Assembly: GCA_016794505.1 (NCBI GenBank)
Contig: JAEUJZ010000073.1
Span: 1-64,000, forward strand
DNA from: Myxococcales bacterium
Lineage (GTDB): Bacteria; Myxococcota_A; Polyangia; Palsa-1104; JAEUJZ01
Length of the DNA stretch: 64,000 nucleotides
Direction of reading: 5' to 3'
The number at the start of each line of letters is the position of its first letter. Positions within the stretch are counted from its first letter, which is position 1. Of the stretch, positions 1 to 9,283 are shown in pieces. The notes beneath the pieces are model-generated. The model had not been told where the DNA came from and ran no database searches. It was given only the letters and a program-made list of their open reading frames with translations. Position numbers and translations under genes: made by a program.

Positions 1-774
1 CCACTGCTCGACGTTGGAAAGGTAGATGGTGTGCAGCTTGATGCCGGCGGCTTGGGCGGAGGCGCCGATGGCGATGACGGTGCGCTCGCCGTGCAGATCG
101 CCGACGCGTGAGACGACGCGGCGCTCGCTCATCAGTCGATGGATGTGCTGGTACAGCGTCGGATCCGAAAGCCACGTTGCGGGCGCGCCGCGCCACTTGT
201 ACTCGCGCTCGACGGCGACGTGGTTCAAAAGATAGCCGCGATAGCGCAGATAGACGGGCCACAGGCGCGCCGCCTCGGCCGCATCCCAGCGCGAGCGCAG
301 CGCGGCCTGGACATCGGCATCACGTCGCCCGGTGAGCAGCGTCGACAAGTCCGCCGCCGTCGGAGCAATCGGGATCAGCGCGGCATAGATGCGGTGCCAG
401 TCGATGACGTCTCCGTCGATGTCGACCAGCCACATGACATCGGCGCGAGCCACCGCCGCCAGCGTGTAGTTCTGGTCGGCCCCGACGCCCAGATAGCCAC
501 CGCCGATGCCGCGCAGCGCCGAAAAGAACAGGTCGTGACGACGCTCGTTCGACTTCAGAAAGTGCAGACGGACGTTGTACGGCTTCTCGTTCGGCGGCGC
601 TTCCAAGTGTGCCCGCGCCACCGGGGACAAGAGCGCCAGCGCCCCTTCGGCATGCGCCCTATGCAGCGCCGAAGCCGAGCCACAGGCCGCCACCATGGCC
701 AAGGCCCAGAGCCAGCGCTTTGCCCCCGCCGCGAGCGTGCGCCCGTCGGCTGTCCGCTTGATTCGCCCCCTCAT
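1..774 (-). CDS. Lipoprotein resembling the LIC_10091 family (3' end cut by window edge)
   Basis: The frame is open from an ATG at 774 to the left edge (258 codons, no stop), so the C-terminus is missing. The N-terminus has basic residues, a hydrophobic stretch and a lipobox-like MVAAC (Cys near residue 31), suggesting an outer-membrane lipoprotein. The mature part contains GIGGGYLGVGADQNYTLAA followed by DVMWLVDIDGDVIDWHRIY. I recall this pattern from the uncharacterised LIC_10091 family first named in Leptospira. No catalytic role can be stated. It is divergent from the gene starting at 907, with an AT-rich gap between them. No clear ribosome binding site precedes the ATG, so an internal start is possible. 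Confidence 0.6.
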   Translation of the reverse strand, partial: MRGRIKRTADGRTLAAGAKRWLWALAMVAACGSASALHRAHAEGALALLSPVARAHLEAPPNEKPYNVRLHFLKSNERRHDLFFSALRGIGGGYLGVGADQNYTLAAVARADVMWLVDIDGDVIDWHRIYAALIPIAPTAADLSTLLTGRRDADVQAALRSRWDAAEAARLWPVYLRYRGYLLNHVAVEREYKWRGAPATWLSDPTLYQHIHRLMSERRVVSRVGDLHGERTVIAIGASAQAAGIKLHTIYLSNVEQW

Positions 775-906
775 GCCGATCGCAAACAATCGAATGCAGA
801 AAAATTATGTAATAAAAATCACTATTAATTGCATGTTTGTTTTTCCTCGTCGCTGCCATCGCGGACCGCGTTACCCTCGCGCGCCGTTTACGCAGGACGC
901 TTTGCG
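775..906. promoter_or_regulatory. AT-rich divergent promoter region
   Basis: This 132-base gap separates two divergent genes. Bases 793-845 are strikingly AT-rich (runs of A, TAATAAAAAT, TTAATT) in otherwise GC-rich DNA. That is the expected character of promoter or regulator-binding DNA in this genome. No exact -35/-10 pair can be assigned by eye. Confidence 0.35.
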
Positions 907-2070
907 ATGTCTGAACCATCCTCCTCGTTGCTGTCGCGCTCGGTCGCGGCGCGCTACATCGACCCGCTGAGCCACATCTGGCTGACCGCCGCAACAGAGC
1001 TTGGGCTTACCGTTCGTCGCAGCCCGCACGGCTATGCCACCACCGACGGCCAAGGCCACCTGAGCATCGCCCCCGACAGCGAGCTAGATGCCGACGACTG
1101 CCTGGCGCAGATCATCTTGCACGAGCTCTGTCATGCGCTGGTGCAGGGACCCCGCAGCTTTGCCCTGCCCGACTGGGGCCTGTGCAACGACATGGACGAG
1201 GCCGAAAAGCGCGGCGACTTCCTTCGCGAATACGCCTGCCTGCGCGTGCAGGCGGCCCTGTTGCGGCCACACGGGCTGCGTCGCTTGCTGGGCCCGACGA
1301 CGGACTTTCGCACCTATTACGACGCGCTGGGCCCTGACCCGCTGACCGACGGACCGTATGACCCATCGCAGGGACTGGCGCGCGAGGCGCTGGCCCAGGC
1401 CATGCGACCGCCGTTTCGTCGCCCGCTGCAGACGGCACTGCGCGCCACCGCGGACATTCACGTCGCCCTCTCGCGAAGCCTGGCCAGCGACGGAAAAGTC
1501 TATGATGCCGAGCAAGCTCTGGGGTTGCCTGCGGCACCACTGCCGACGCTGTGGCGGCTAAGCCCTGCCCCGGCACGTCACCCAAGCGGCCTACCGATGA
1601 GCGATGGCATCTTTGCCGCTCCGACGGGAACCACGTGCGAGACCTGCGCCTATGCCACGGCGCCTCTGCGCGGACGCGGCTCGTGGCGCTGCCAGCTCAG
1701 CTCGGACTCTGACGAGCCGGGGCGCCCCATTCCGGCGGACGCCGCAGCCTGCGCCCTGCATCGCGACCACCTGGACTGTCAGCGCTGCGGTGCGTGCTGC
1801 CGTCACGCCTATGACTTGGTCGAGATCTCGCGGCGCGAGCCAGTCACCGTACGCCACCCGCACCTCGTCGAGCAGAAGGGCAAGCTGCTGCAGCTTCGTC
1901 GCAACCCCGAGCTACAGCGCTGCGCGGCGCTGGCCGGCCCCAAAGAAGGCCCCTACGGCTGTACGATCTATGGCGATCGGCCAAACACATGTCGCGAGTT
2001 CACTGCCGGCAGCTCTTCTTGCGTGAACGCCCGTCGCCGCGTCGGGCTGGAATGTGGGCCCAGCACATGA
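907..2070 (+). CDS. HExxH-domain protein fused to a YkgJ-type CxxCxxCC cluster
   Basis: Two parts are visible. The N-terminal half has IILHELCHALVQGP (an HExxH metal site) followed by PDWGLCND, a spacing that resembles the iron-dependent EF-P lysine hydroxylase EpmC (HExxH then DFGYW). The C-terminal third carries paired cysteines (CETC) and then CQRCGACCRHAYD, CAAL, YGCTIYGDRPNTCREF, the signature of the YkgJ/UPF0153 zinc- or iron-cluster family. The ATG at 907 was chosen over upstream in-frame starts because the residues before it look non-coding. The stop overlaps the next gene's start (ATGA), so the two are probably co-translated. The enzymatic role is inferred only: a metal-dependent oxygenase or protease-like fold. 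Confidence 0.65.
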   Translation: MSEPSSSLLSRSVAARYIDPLSHIWLTAATELGLTVRRSPHGYATTDGQGHLSIAPDSELDADDCLAQIILHELCHALVQGPRSFALPDWGLCNDMDEAEKRGDFLREYACLRVQAALLRPHGLRRLLGPTTDFRTYYDALGPDPLTDGPYDPSQGLAREALAQAMRPPFRRPLQTALRATADIHVALSRSLASDGKVYDAEQALGLPAAPLPTLWRLSPAPARHPSGLPMSDGIFAAPTGTTCETCAYATAPLRGRGSWRCQLSSDSDEPGRPIPADAAACALHRDHLDCQRCGACCRHAYDLVEISRREPVTVRHPHLVEQKGKLLQLRRNPELQRCAALAGPKEGPYGCTIYGDRPNTCREFTAGSSSCVNARRRVGLECGPST

Positions 2071-3017
2071 CGCGCTCGGGCCTTTTGGCGCTGCTTTTTG
2101 GGCTTGCGACGCTGCCGGCGCCGGCTGTGGCGGGGCCGAATGCGCCCCTTGTGCGCGTGCCGGTACCCACGCCCCGCGACGAGCGCATTGTGTCGCTGGG
2201 TCCAGCCCAGGTGCGCGAGCTTGCCGGCGAGGCCACGATGCGGGATGCCCAGGTGGCTGGCGCGGCATCGCCCCTTCGCCCGCTGACGACGGGAATGACG
2301 CTCTCGGCCGGTGCATGGCTGCGCACATCGAGCCAGCCCGCAAGCCGCGTCGAGCTGCGCTTTGCCGACGGCAGCCTGCTGCGTCTGGGCCCCGACACCG
2401 AGGTGTCGATCGTGGCCGCGCAGCGCCAGATCCTGCTGCACCGCGGCCGTGTGCTGGTCGTCGCCGATCGCATGGTCGGTGGCATCGCCGTCCTAACCGC
2501 GACGCGCGCCTTTCTTCCCGAGGGCACGACCTATCTGGTCGAAGCTCTGCCCGCATCAGGCAGCGCTCCTGGCGTGAAAAACCCAGGGCTTATGCTGCGC
2601 GTCCTGGAAGGCGCCGTCTGCGCCTGCGCCGTCGAGACCTCGTCCCCCAGCGCCGCCCCCGGCAAGCCCCTTCTGCGACCGCAGCCGCGGCCGACGCGCG
2701 AGCAGATCGTGCTGCCAGGCGAAGCCTGGACGACCCAGCCCCCCCGCATGCCAAGCCCGCCGTCGCGGAGTCGCTCGCCGATGGCCATCGATCTGGCGAT
2801 GACGCTGCGCAGCGATCCGCTGCTGGTGGCATTTTCGTCGCCGCTTCCGACGCTGGCCAAGATCAACGAGCTCGCCGAGCAGCAGCGACGCAGGATTCTT
2901 TCGGGGCGCAATGCCCGGCTGCGCCGCGAGATTTATTGGAAGCGCCCACCCCGCGCGCCGCTGCGGCTGCCGGCCTTTTTCGCCGAGCCAAACAGCGTCA
3001 CCGTGACCTACGAATAG
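2067..3017 (+). CDS. Exported FecR-domain protein
   Basis: This is a 316-residue protein that begins in the ATGA overlap with the upstream gene. A signal peptide (MTRSGLLALLFGLATLPAPA, cleavage likely after AVA) is followed by a FecR-like domain: LTTGMTLSAGAWLRTSS, then VELRFADGSLLRLGPDTEV, the usual pattern of this beta-rich periplasmic fold. The middle is Pro/Ser/Arg-rich and low in complexity, and the C-terminus is basic (RRRILSGRNARLRREIYWKR). No FecI-type sigma factor or TonB receptor lies nearby, so it is unlikely to be a classical iron-citrate anti-sigma regulator. An envelope structural or signalling role is more likely. Confidence 0.65.
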   Translation: MTRSGLLALLFGLATLPAPAVAGPNAPLVRVPVPTPRDERIVSLGPAQVRELAGEATMRDAQVAGAASPLRPLTTGMTLSAGAWLRTSSQPASRVELRFADGSLLRLGPDTEVSIVAAQRQILLHRGRVLVVADRMVGGIAVLTATRAFLPEGTTYLVEALPASGSAPGVKNPGLMLRVLEGAVCACAVETSSPSAAPGKPLLRPQPRPTREQIVLPGEAWTTQPPRMPSPPSRSRSPMAIDLAMTLRSDPLLVAFSSPLPTLAKINELAEQQRRRILSGRNARLRREIYWKRPPRAPLRLPAFFAEPNSVTVTYE

Positions 3018-3075
3018 AAGCTTCCAGCGACGGCGCACTCGCCACGCTTTGTCTGGTTTCCCCGCGCAGCGCTGC

Positions 3076-5823
3076 TTAGTCCCTGGCCGAGTGCGGAAAG
3101 CGATCGCGGAAGTGCCAGCGCAGCCACTTTTCAAGCTCGACGATCAAAAGCGCAGCCAGGGCCACAGCCGCGATGCGCAGCCAGGCCCCGACGCTGATCG
3201 GCGTCGTATGAAACAGGCGATTCATCAGCGGCGCATACGTGAACAAGAGCTGAGCGACCAGCATCCCCACGATGCCGGGCCAGATCCAGCGGTTGCTGAA
3301 CAGCCCGATGTGCGTCGGCGGATGCAGCAGCGATCGACAGCTCAGCAGATACGCGGCCTCGACCGCGACGATGACGTTGATGACGATCGTGCGCGCAGCC
3401 GACAGACTGGCGCCATGCAGCTGCTGCTCTGATAAGAACAGCCCAAAGGCTCCGGCCAGCGTGATCAGTGCGACCAGGCCGGTCCGCATGAACATCGGAA
3501 ACGTCAAGATCGGTCGGTTGGGAGGCCGCGGCGGTCGCTGCATCAGGCCGGGCTCTTTTGGTTCGAAGACCAGCGTCAACCCCAGGAACAGCGAGGTCGC
3601 CATGTTCACCCACAAAAGCTGCACCGGCAGAACGGGCAGCGCGGTGCCCAAGACGATCGCGGCGATCATCACCAGCGCTTCGCTGGTATTCGTGGGCAGG
3701 GTCCAGATGATGAACTTGGTGAGGTTGTCGAAGACCCCGCGTCCCTCTTCCACGGCGGCTTGAATCGTCGCGAAGTTGTCGTCGAGAAGCTGCATGGCCG
3801 CGGCCCCTTTTGCGACGTCGGTGCCACTGCGGCCCATGGCGATGCCGATGTCGGCCTGACGCAGCGCAGGTGCATCGTTCACGCCGTCCCCCGTCATGGC
3901 CACGATGTGTCCGCGCGCTTGCAGAGCCTTGACCAGCGCGAGCTTCTGCTCGGGCGCGACCCGCGCAAACACCGCGGTCTTTTCGACCCGCTCAGGAAGC
4001 TCGCTGGCAGAGATGCTCTCAAGCATGCGGCCGGTGCAGACGCTCAAGGTTTCAGATGGAAGCGGGGACTGAATCGCGAGCTTTTCAGCGACGGCGCGTG
4101 CGGTGAGCGGATGATCACCCGTGATCATCTTGACCTGGATGCCCGCCTGCTGACACGCCTGCACCGCGAGCATGGCTTCCTGCCGCGGCGGATCGAGCAT
4201 GCCCTGCAGCCCCAAAAAGACGAGGCCCGTACGCACGTGCGCATGCGACAAGCTCGCATCGTGATCGGTTTCCCGTCCGGCAAAGGCCAGCACACGCAGC
4301 CCGCGGCTCGCCATCTCCTCTGCCACCTGACGAATGACCTCGGGCTCGATGGGCCCGAGCGATCCGTCGGGGAGCATGCAGTGCGTGCAGCGCTCCAAGG
4401 CTCGCTCGACCGCGCCTTTCCAATAGATCATGTGCGTGTCGCGGTGCGCGTGACGCGTGGCCATGAACTGATGCTCGGACTCAAACGGCACGCTATCGAC
4501 GCGCGGGTGTGCGCTGTGCAGATCCGCAAGCGCAAGTCCCGCTTTTTGCGCCACCACCAAGAGCGCAGCCTCCGTTGGATCTCCGTCGACATGCCAGCCC
4601 TCGGGCCGGCGCGTGATCGTCGAGTCATTGGCCAGCGCGCCGGCTTTCAAGCACGCAAGAAGCGCGTGCTGCGCAGACACCTCAACGGGCTGCCCGGACC
4701 TGCGCAGCTCGCCTTGCAGATCGTACCCAGATCCCGACACATCAAACCGCTGACCGCCCGCGAAGATCTGCTGCACCGTCATCTGATTCTGGGTCAGCGT
4801 CCCCGTCTTGTCCGAGCAGATCACGGTGGTGCTGCCCAAGGTCTCGACGGCCGGCAGCTTGCGGATGATCGCCTGGCGCCGCGCCATGCGCGCCACACCC
4901 ACGGCCAGCGTGATGGTCACGGCGGCCGGCAGGCCCTCGGGGATGGCACCGACGGCGATCGCCACCGCGGCCATCAGCATCTGCGAGATGGGATGACCGC
5001 GCAGCACGCCCATCACAAAGGCCAGCACCGACAGCGCCAAGATGATCCACAAGAGCAGCTGACTGAACGCGGCGATCTTGCGCGTAAGCGGCGTCGCCAG
5101 ATCGGTGGTGCCGATCAGAAGTCCCGCGATTCGCCCCGTTTCCGTCTGATCGCCCGTGGCCCAGACCACGCCCGTGGCTTGGCCATACGTGACATGGGTT
5201 CCGGCATAGGCGCTGTTGCGCCGCTCGGCCAAGACGGCATCCTGCGGCAGCGGTTCCTTGTGCTTGTCGACGGGGACGGACTCGCCAGTCAGCGGCGACT
5301 CATCGACGCGCAAGCTGCGCACTTCGATCAGGCGCAGATCCGCTGGCACCTGATCGCCCGACTGCAAAAGCACGATATCGCCGGGCACCAGCGTTTCGGC
5401 TGCTATGCGCAGGCGCTGTCCACCGCGGCGTACCGTCGCCTCGGTCGCAACCAGTCGGCTCAGCGCAGCCAGCGCGTGCTCGGCGCGCTGCTCTTGGATG
5501 AAGCCGATGATCGCGTTGAGCAGCACCACGCCCAAAATCACGCCGCCATCGACCCACTCGCGCAGCAGAAAGGTCGCGGCCCCTGCAAACAGCAGGATGT
5601 AGACCAGCGGCTGACGAAACTGCGACAGGAAGCGCACAAGCGCGCTCGGTCCCTGAGCGCTGCGAATGCGATTGGGCCCGAAGCGCAGAAGCCGACGCTG
5701 CGCCTCTTCCTCGCTGAGTCCGATGGCGGCATCCACTTCCAGAAGAAGCAAGGCGGCCTGCGCTTCCAGGTGGTGATAGCTCGCCTGCTCGGGACCGCGT
5801 CGATGCTCGTGCTTTTTCTTCAT
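3076..5823 (-). CDS. P2-type cation-transporting ATPase
   Basis: This 915-residue P-type ATPase uses ATP to move cations across the inner membrane. It shows the actuator motif TGES (residues 179-182), the M4 motif IPEGLPAAVT (near 294-303), the phosphorylated aspartate in SDKTGTLTQNQMT (D338), and the hinge TGDGVNDAPALRQADIGIAMG. An N-terminal cation-ATPase domain and about ten membrane segments fit family length. M6 reads VNMATSLFLGLTLVFEP, as in the Pma1/Ca2+-like bacterial branch, so the ion could be Ca2+, Na+ or Mg2+ and cannot be fixed. The start at 5823 was chosen because GGAG lies about 8 bases upstream; longer in-frame starts lack this. It faces the FecR gene convergently. Confidence 0.88.
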   Translation of the reverse strand: MKKKHEHRRGPEQASYHHLEAQAALLLLEVDAAIGLSEEEAQRRLLRFGPNRIRSAQGPSALVRFLSQFRQPLVYILLFAGAATFLLREWVDGGVILGVVLLNAIIGFIQEQRAEHALAALSRLVATEATVRRGGQRLRIAAETLVPGDIVLLQSGDQVPADLRLIEVRSLRVDESPLTGESVPVDKHKEPLPQDAVLAERRNSAYAGTHVTYGQATGVVWATGDQTETGRIAGLLIGTTDLATPLTRKIAAFSQLLLWIILALSVLAFVMGVLRGHPISQMLMAAVAIAVGAIPEGLPAAVTITLAVGVARMARRQAIIRKLPAVETLGSTTVICSDKTGTLTQNQMTVQQIFAGGQRFDVSGSGYDLQGELRRSGQPVEVSAQHALLACLKAGALANDSTITRRPEGWHVDGDPTEAALLVVAQKAGLALADLHSAHPRVDSVPFESEHQFMATRHAHRDTHMIYWKGAVERALERCTHCMLPDGSLGPIEPEVIRQVAEEMASRGLRVLAFAGRETDHDASLSHAHVRTGLVFLGLQGMLDPPRQEAMLAVQACQQAGIQVKMITGDHPLTARAVAEKLAIQSPLPSETLSVCTGRMLESISASELPERVEKTAVFARVAPEQKLALVKALQARGHIVAMTGDGVNDAPALRQADIGIAMGRSGTDVAKGAAAMQLLDDNFATIQAAVEEGRGVFDNLTKFIIWTLPTNTSEALVMIAAIVLGTALPVLPVQLLWVNMATSLFLGLTLVFEPKEPGLMQRPPRPPNRPILTFPMFMRTGLVALITLAGAFGLFLSEQQLHGASLSAARTIVINVIVAVEAAYLLSCRSLLHPPTHIGLFSNRWIWPGIVGMLVAQLLFTYAPLMNRLFHTTPISVGAWLRIAAVALAALLIVELEKWLRWHFRDRFPHSARD

Positions 5824-6089
5824 GGGACTCCGTCTCGCTTGGCCGCGACCACATCCGCGTCGATCACGCGCGTACGATCTGTATCGCATCGTCACGCGCC
5901 AGATCGGCCCGCTACCTATCTAGCTGCCAGCGCCGTAGATCGTGCAAGCGGGTGTCATCAGCGACGGGCAAGATCGCGCGCTGTCGAGCCAACCCACGCA
6001 GCGGGCTGCCCGGTTCAAAACCCCGCGAAGCCGGGCCTACCGCCCTCGTCGCAGCGAACCGCCGAGCGCAGGCTGCTCGCGCAAGAGGT

Positions 6090-6917
6090 CTACTGCGGCG
6101 ATGCGGGCTTGGTCGCGATGCGAGCGGTGACGACGTACTGATCGGGCAGATCGACCTTGGCAAGCTCAGCGAAAAGGCCCGCGGCTTTGAGGTCCGCCAT
6201 GATCTGCTCGGGACCAAGCTTGTGCTTGCGAGGCGGGCCGCGCGGGCTATCGAGCTTGAAGTCGACGATGAACAGCGCGCCTAAAGGACGCAGCGCCGCC
6301 GCCAGCTTTTTGGCAAAGGCCGGACGCTGCGGCACGTGATGCCACACATCGACGATCAGCACGCGATCGGCGCTGCTCGGTTCCAGGGCTGGATCGTCGG
6401 CGGTGCTCTGTCGCGCTTCGACGTTCTTTAGGCCCTCGCGCACGGCGCGTTCCTTCATGTGGCGGACCATGTCGGCTTCAATGTCGACGGCCAGCACCTT
6501 TCCCTTGTCACCAACGGCGCGCGACAAATACGGTAGGAAATAGCCGGTTCCGGCGCCCAGATCGACGACGGTCTTGCCGGTGATATCGCCCAGCGCCGCG
6601 ACGATCTGCGCTGGCTTCTGCCAGGCCTCTCGCTCGGGGCCTTCAAAGCGCTGAACCCAGTCGGCGGCTTTTTCAAAGCGATGCGGCATGCCGCCATGGG
6701 CATGGTGGTGCCCGCCCGTTTCAACGGCCGGCCCATGCCCAGCGGCTGGACCTTTGCCATGGCCCCCGGCGTGGCCCGGCGGATCGGCTGGCTTCGGCGA
6801 GGTCTTGGCGCCGGCTCCCTGAGCAGGCGGCGCGGGAGGAGGCTCGGCAGCGACCGGCGAACCAATCAACAGAAGCGCGCTCAGTGCGGCGTGGACGGGG
6901 TGCAGACGGGAAGGCAT
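6090..6917 (-). CDS. Exported class I SAM-dependent methyltransferase with His-rich linker
   Basis: This 275-residue protein has a signal peptide (MPSRLHPVHAALSALLLIGS, then PVAA) and a linker of about 60 residues rich in Pro, Gly and His (for example GGHHHAHGG). A Rossmann methyltransferase domain follows, with motif I VVDLGAGTGYFLPYLS, an acidic ribose-binding loop VLAVDIEADMV, and DVWHHVPQR at the active-site edge. AAGG-AG lies 8 bases upstream of the ATG. Export of a SAM enzyme is unexpected because SAM is cytosolic. The His-rich linker suggests metal binding. It follows the RluA gene by 11 bases on the same strand. The substrate is unknown. Confidence 0.75.
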   Translation of the reverse strand: MPSRLHPVHAALSALLLIGSPVAAEPPPAPPAQGAGAKTSPKPADPPGHAGGHGKGPAAGHGPAVETGGHHHAHGGMPHRFEKAADWVQRFEGPEREAWQKPAQIVAALGDITGKTVVDLGAGTGYFLPYLSRAVGDKGKVLAVDIEADMVRHMKERAVREGLKNVEARQSTADDPALEPSSADRVLIVDVWHHVPQRPAFAKKLAAALRPLGALFIVDFKLDSPRGPPRKHKLGPEQIMADLKAAGLFAELAKVDLPDQYVVTARIATKPASPQ

Positions 6918-6928
6918 GAACCGACTCC

Positions 6929-7915
6929 TTAGCTGCGGGGAAATAGGCGCTCGATCAAGCTTTGGCGCTGCGCGGGAAGCGGCGCTTCGACGCTCAGTCG
7001 CGCACCACCAGCGACGGGAACCGCGCGGGCATCCAGCTTGGGCAAGCGGACGCGATCGGCGTGCAAAAAGTACCCCTGCAGATCGGCGGCGGCCAACGTC
7101 GACGCGGGCGGCGCGCCGTATAGCTCATCCCCGAGCAGCGGCAGACCGACACAGGACAGGTGAGCCCGCACCTGATGCCGTCGCCCCGTCGCTGTATGCG
7201 CTCGCAGCAAGGCCACGCCGTCACCGCGCCGCAGCACCGTAAAGCGCGTCTGTGCGTCGAGCGCGTCGGGGTGATAGACCTGCTCGGGCGTCTCGGCCGC
7301 GATGACGCGGCGGTGGCGATCGGTGCCTGGGGCCGGCAGCAGTGGCTGCGTCACTTCAAACTCGTCCTGCGCTGGCTCGCCACAGACCACGGCGAGATAG
7401 GTCTTTTCAACCTGGCCCTCGCGAAACAGGGTGCGCACCGCATGCCACGCTGCGCTGCTGCGCGCCGCGATGACCGCGCCGCTTGTGTACGTGTCCAAGC
7501 GATGGCAGACGCCGCCTTCGCGCGCTTCTGGGCTGGCCTGGGCACACTCGGGAAAGCGGGCCACCAAGGCCGAGGCCAGCGTGCCGCGCTCGCCCGGTCG
7601 CAGCGGGTGGGTGGCGCAGCCGGGAAGCTTGTTGACGACGACAATCAGCGCGTCCTGATACAGCACCGAAAGCGCAAGCTCAGGCTGCGGCACAGGCGGC
7701 GTGCCGCGCGGGTCGCTGGCGGGCTGCGCAAGCTGAACGCGCTGGCCAGGCTGCACCATGGCGCCCTTGCGGCCAACGCGGCCGTCGATGCGCACCTGGC
7801 CTTCCTCGATCAGGCGCACGACAGCGGCGCGCGACAGCCCCGTGTGGCGGACCAGGTACTGATCGAGTCGCATGATTTCTTCGTGAGCAGCGACGGTGAA
7901 TTGGGTCTCAGTCAT
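6929..7915 (-). CDS. RluA-family pseudouridine synthase
   Basis: This 328-residue enzyme converts uridine to pseudouridine in rRNA or tRNA. The N-terminus (residues about 16-60) is an S4 RNA-binding domain (RLDQYLVRHTGLSRAAVVRLI). The catalytic domain carries VVNKLPGCATHPL and the motif HRLDTYTSG, whose Asp (D141) is the nucleophile in this family. ATGRRHQVRAHL and GDELYG complete the RluA signature. The exact target base among RluA, RluC and RluD types cannot be told. It lies upstream of the exported methyltransferase on the same strand and about 70 bases after moeA, so it may share a transcript with them. Confidence 0.88.
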   Translation of the reverse strand: MTETQFTVAAHEEIMRLDQYLVRHTGLSRAAVVRLIEEGQVRIDGRVGRKGAMVQPGQRVQLAQPASDPRGTPPVPQPELALSVLYQDALIVVVNKLPGCATHPLRPGERGTLASALVARFPECAQASPEAREGGVCHRLDTYTSGAVIAARSSAAWHAVRTLFREGQVEKTYLAVVCGEPAQDEFEVTQPLLPAPGTDRHRRVIAAETPEQVYHPDALDAQTRFTVLRRGDGVALLRAHTATGRRHQVRAHLSCVGLPLLGDELYGAPPASTLAAADLQGYFLHADRVRLPKLDARAVPVAGGARLSVEAPLPAQRQSLIERLFPRS

Positions 7916-7984
7916 GGGGGTTCCGAAGGGGAAAAAGGGACCAGGGAAGACGACACATGCTTGGCCGCGGGGCCGTGTTGCGCA

Positions 7985-9283
7985 TCAGATCAGGGAAAGC
8001 AGGGTCGCCTGAACGCGCGCTCCGACGGGAAGAGGACTGTTTCCAGGCGGAATGTGCAAGAGCGCCTGTACGCCCAGCATCGAGCGCAGCATGCCCGAGC
8101 CCTGCCAAGCGAGCGGCGTGGCCCACAGCGTATCGCTGGTCGAGGGCGTCCCAGACAACGCCGGATCGCTGCGGCGCTCGACGCGGGCGCGCGTGAAGTG
8201 CAGGCGGCTGCGATCGGGCTCGATGGGCTGGGCCAGCGTCACCCAGGCGCGCGGACGCTGCACCGCGGACTCGGGCAGGCCACACAGGCGGCGTAGGGCC
8301 GGGCGCACGAACAGCTCAAAGCTGACCATCGACGAGGCGGGGTTGCCGGGCAGGCCGAACCACAGCACGCGTCGGAACCTAGGTTCTGTTCCTTGGTTAA
8401 TATACGAAAACGTCAGCGGCTTCCCCGGCTTCATCGCCACGCGGGAAAACTGCTCGACGGCACCCAGCTCGGCCAGCACATCGCGCACATAGTCGAACTG
8501 GCCCACCGAGACGCCTCCTGACGAGACGACCACATCGGCCATGAGCGCCTCGGCAAAGGCAGCCCGCATGGCGGCTGGATCGTCTTTGACGATGGGCAAA
8601 AGGCGCGGCTCGCCGCCGGCTTCGCGGATCTGCGCGGCCAGCGCGTGCGAGTTGCTGTTGGTGATCTGGCCAGGTCCCGGCGCGACGTCGGCTGGCACCA
8701 GCTCATCGCCCGTCGACAGCACGGTCACCTGTGGTCGGCGATGGACCTCGATCAGCGTGCGGCCGACGGCAGAAAAGACGCCCACCTCGCCGGGGCCGAC
8801 GGGCGTGCCGGGGGACAGCAGAAGATCGCCGGGTCGGATGTCCTCGCCCGCGCGACGGATGTGCTGACCGGGCCGAGCCGGGCTGCGAAAACGGACGAAG
8901 CCGTCGGCTTCCTCGGACTCTTCGCGCATGATGACGGCGTCGGCGCCTTCGGGTACAGGGGCGCCGGTCATGATGCGCAAACAAGTTCCCGGCAAAAGCG
9001 GCTGGCTCGCAGGATGCCCGGCTGCGACGGTGCCCCGAACCGGAAGCGGCAATCCCACGACGACATCGGCGGCGCGCAGGGCATAGCCATCCATGGCCGA
9101 GTTGTCCCAGGGCGGCAGCATGCGACCGGCGTGAAGCGGCGCAGCCAAGATGCGCGGCACCGTCGACGACGTAAGCTCGTGCAGATCGACCAGCTCGCTG
9201 CCCAGGGGGGCAGCCTGCAAAAGGATGGTGGCCAAGGCCTGCTCGGGAGAGAGCAAGACATCGTGCGCGGCGAGCGGCTTCAT
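7985..9283 (-). CDS. moeA: Molybdopterin molybdenumtransferase MoeA
   Basis: This 432-residue enzyme inserts molybdate into adenylylated molybdopterin in the last step of molybdenum cofactor synthesis. Visible family motifs are PPWDNSAMDGYALRAADV near residue 60, IMTGAPVPEGADAVIMREE, GDELV, NSNSHALAAQI, and the SSGGVSVGQFDYV and KPGKPLTF nucleotide-binding region, ending with the MoeA C-terminal barrel. Between KPGKPLTF and FGLPGNPASS there is a short extra segment (encoded about 8370-8412) with AT-richer codons than its surroundings. No other cofactor gene (moaA, mogA) is in the window. The start is an ATG at 9283. Confidence 0.93.
   Translation of the reverse strand: MKPLAAHDVLLSPEQALATILLQAAPLGSELVDLHELTSSTVPRILAAPLHAGRMLPPWDNSAMDGYALRAADVVVGLPLPVRGTVAAGHPASQPLLPGTCLRIMTGAPVPEGADAVIMREESEEADGFVRFRSPARPGQHIRRAGEDIRPGDLLLSPGTPVGPGEVGVFSAVGRTLIEVHRRPQVTVLSTGDELVPADVAPGPGQITNSNSHALAAQIREAGGEPRLLPIVKDDPAAMRAAFAEALMADVVVSSGGVSVGQFDYVRDVLAELGAVEQFSRVAMKPGKPLTFSYINQGTEPRFRRVLWFGLPGNPASSMVSFELFVRPALRRLCGLPESAVQRPRAWVTLAQPIEPDRSRLHFTRARVERRSDPALSGTPSTSDTLWATPLAWQGSGMLRSMLGVQALLHIPPGNSPLPVGARVQATLLSLI

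Noticed and set aside
3760..6141. 793-codon open frame antisense to the cation ATPase
   Set aside because: It covers a gene with all P-type ATPase motifs on the other strand; the antisense translation is Arg/His/Gln-rich without domains, as expected of a GC-rich shadow frame.
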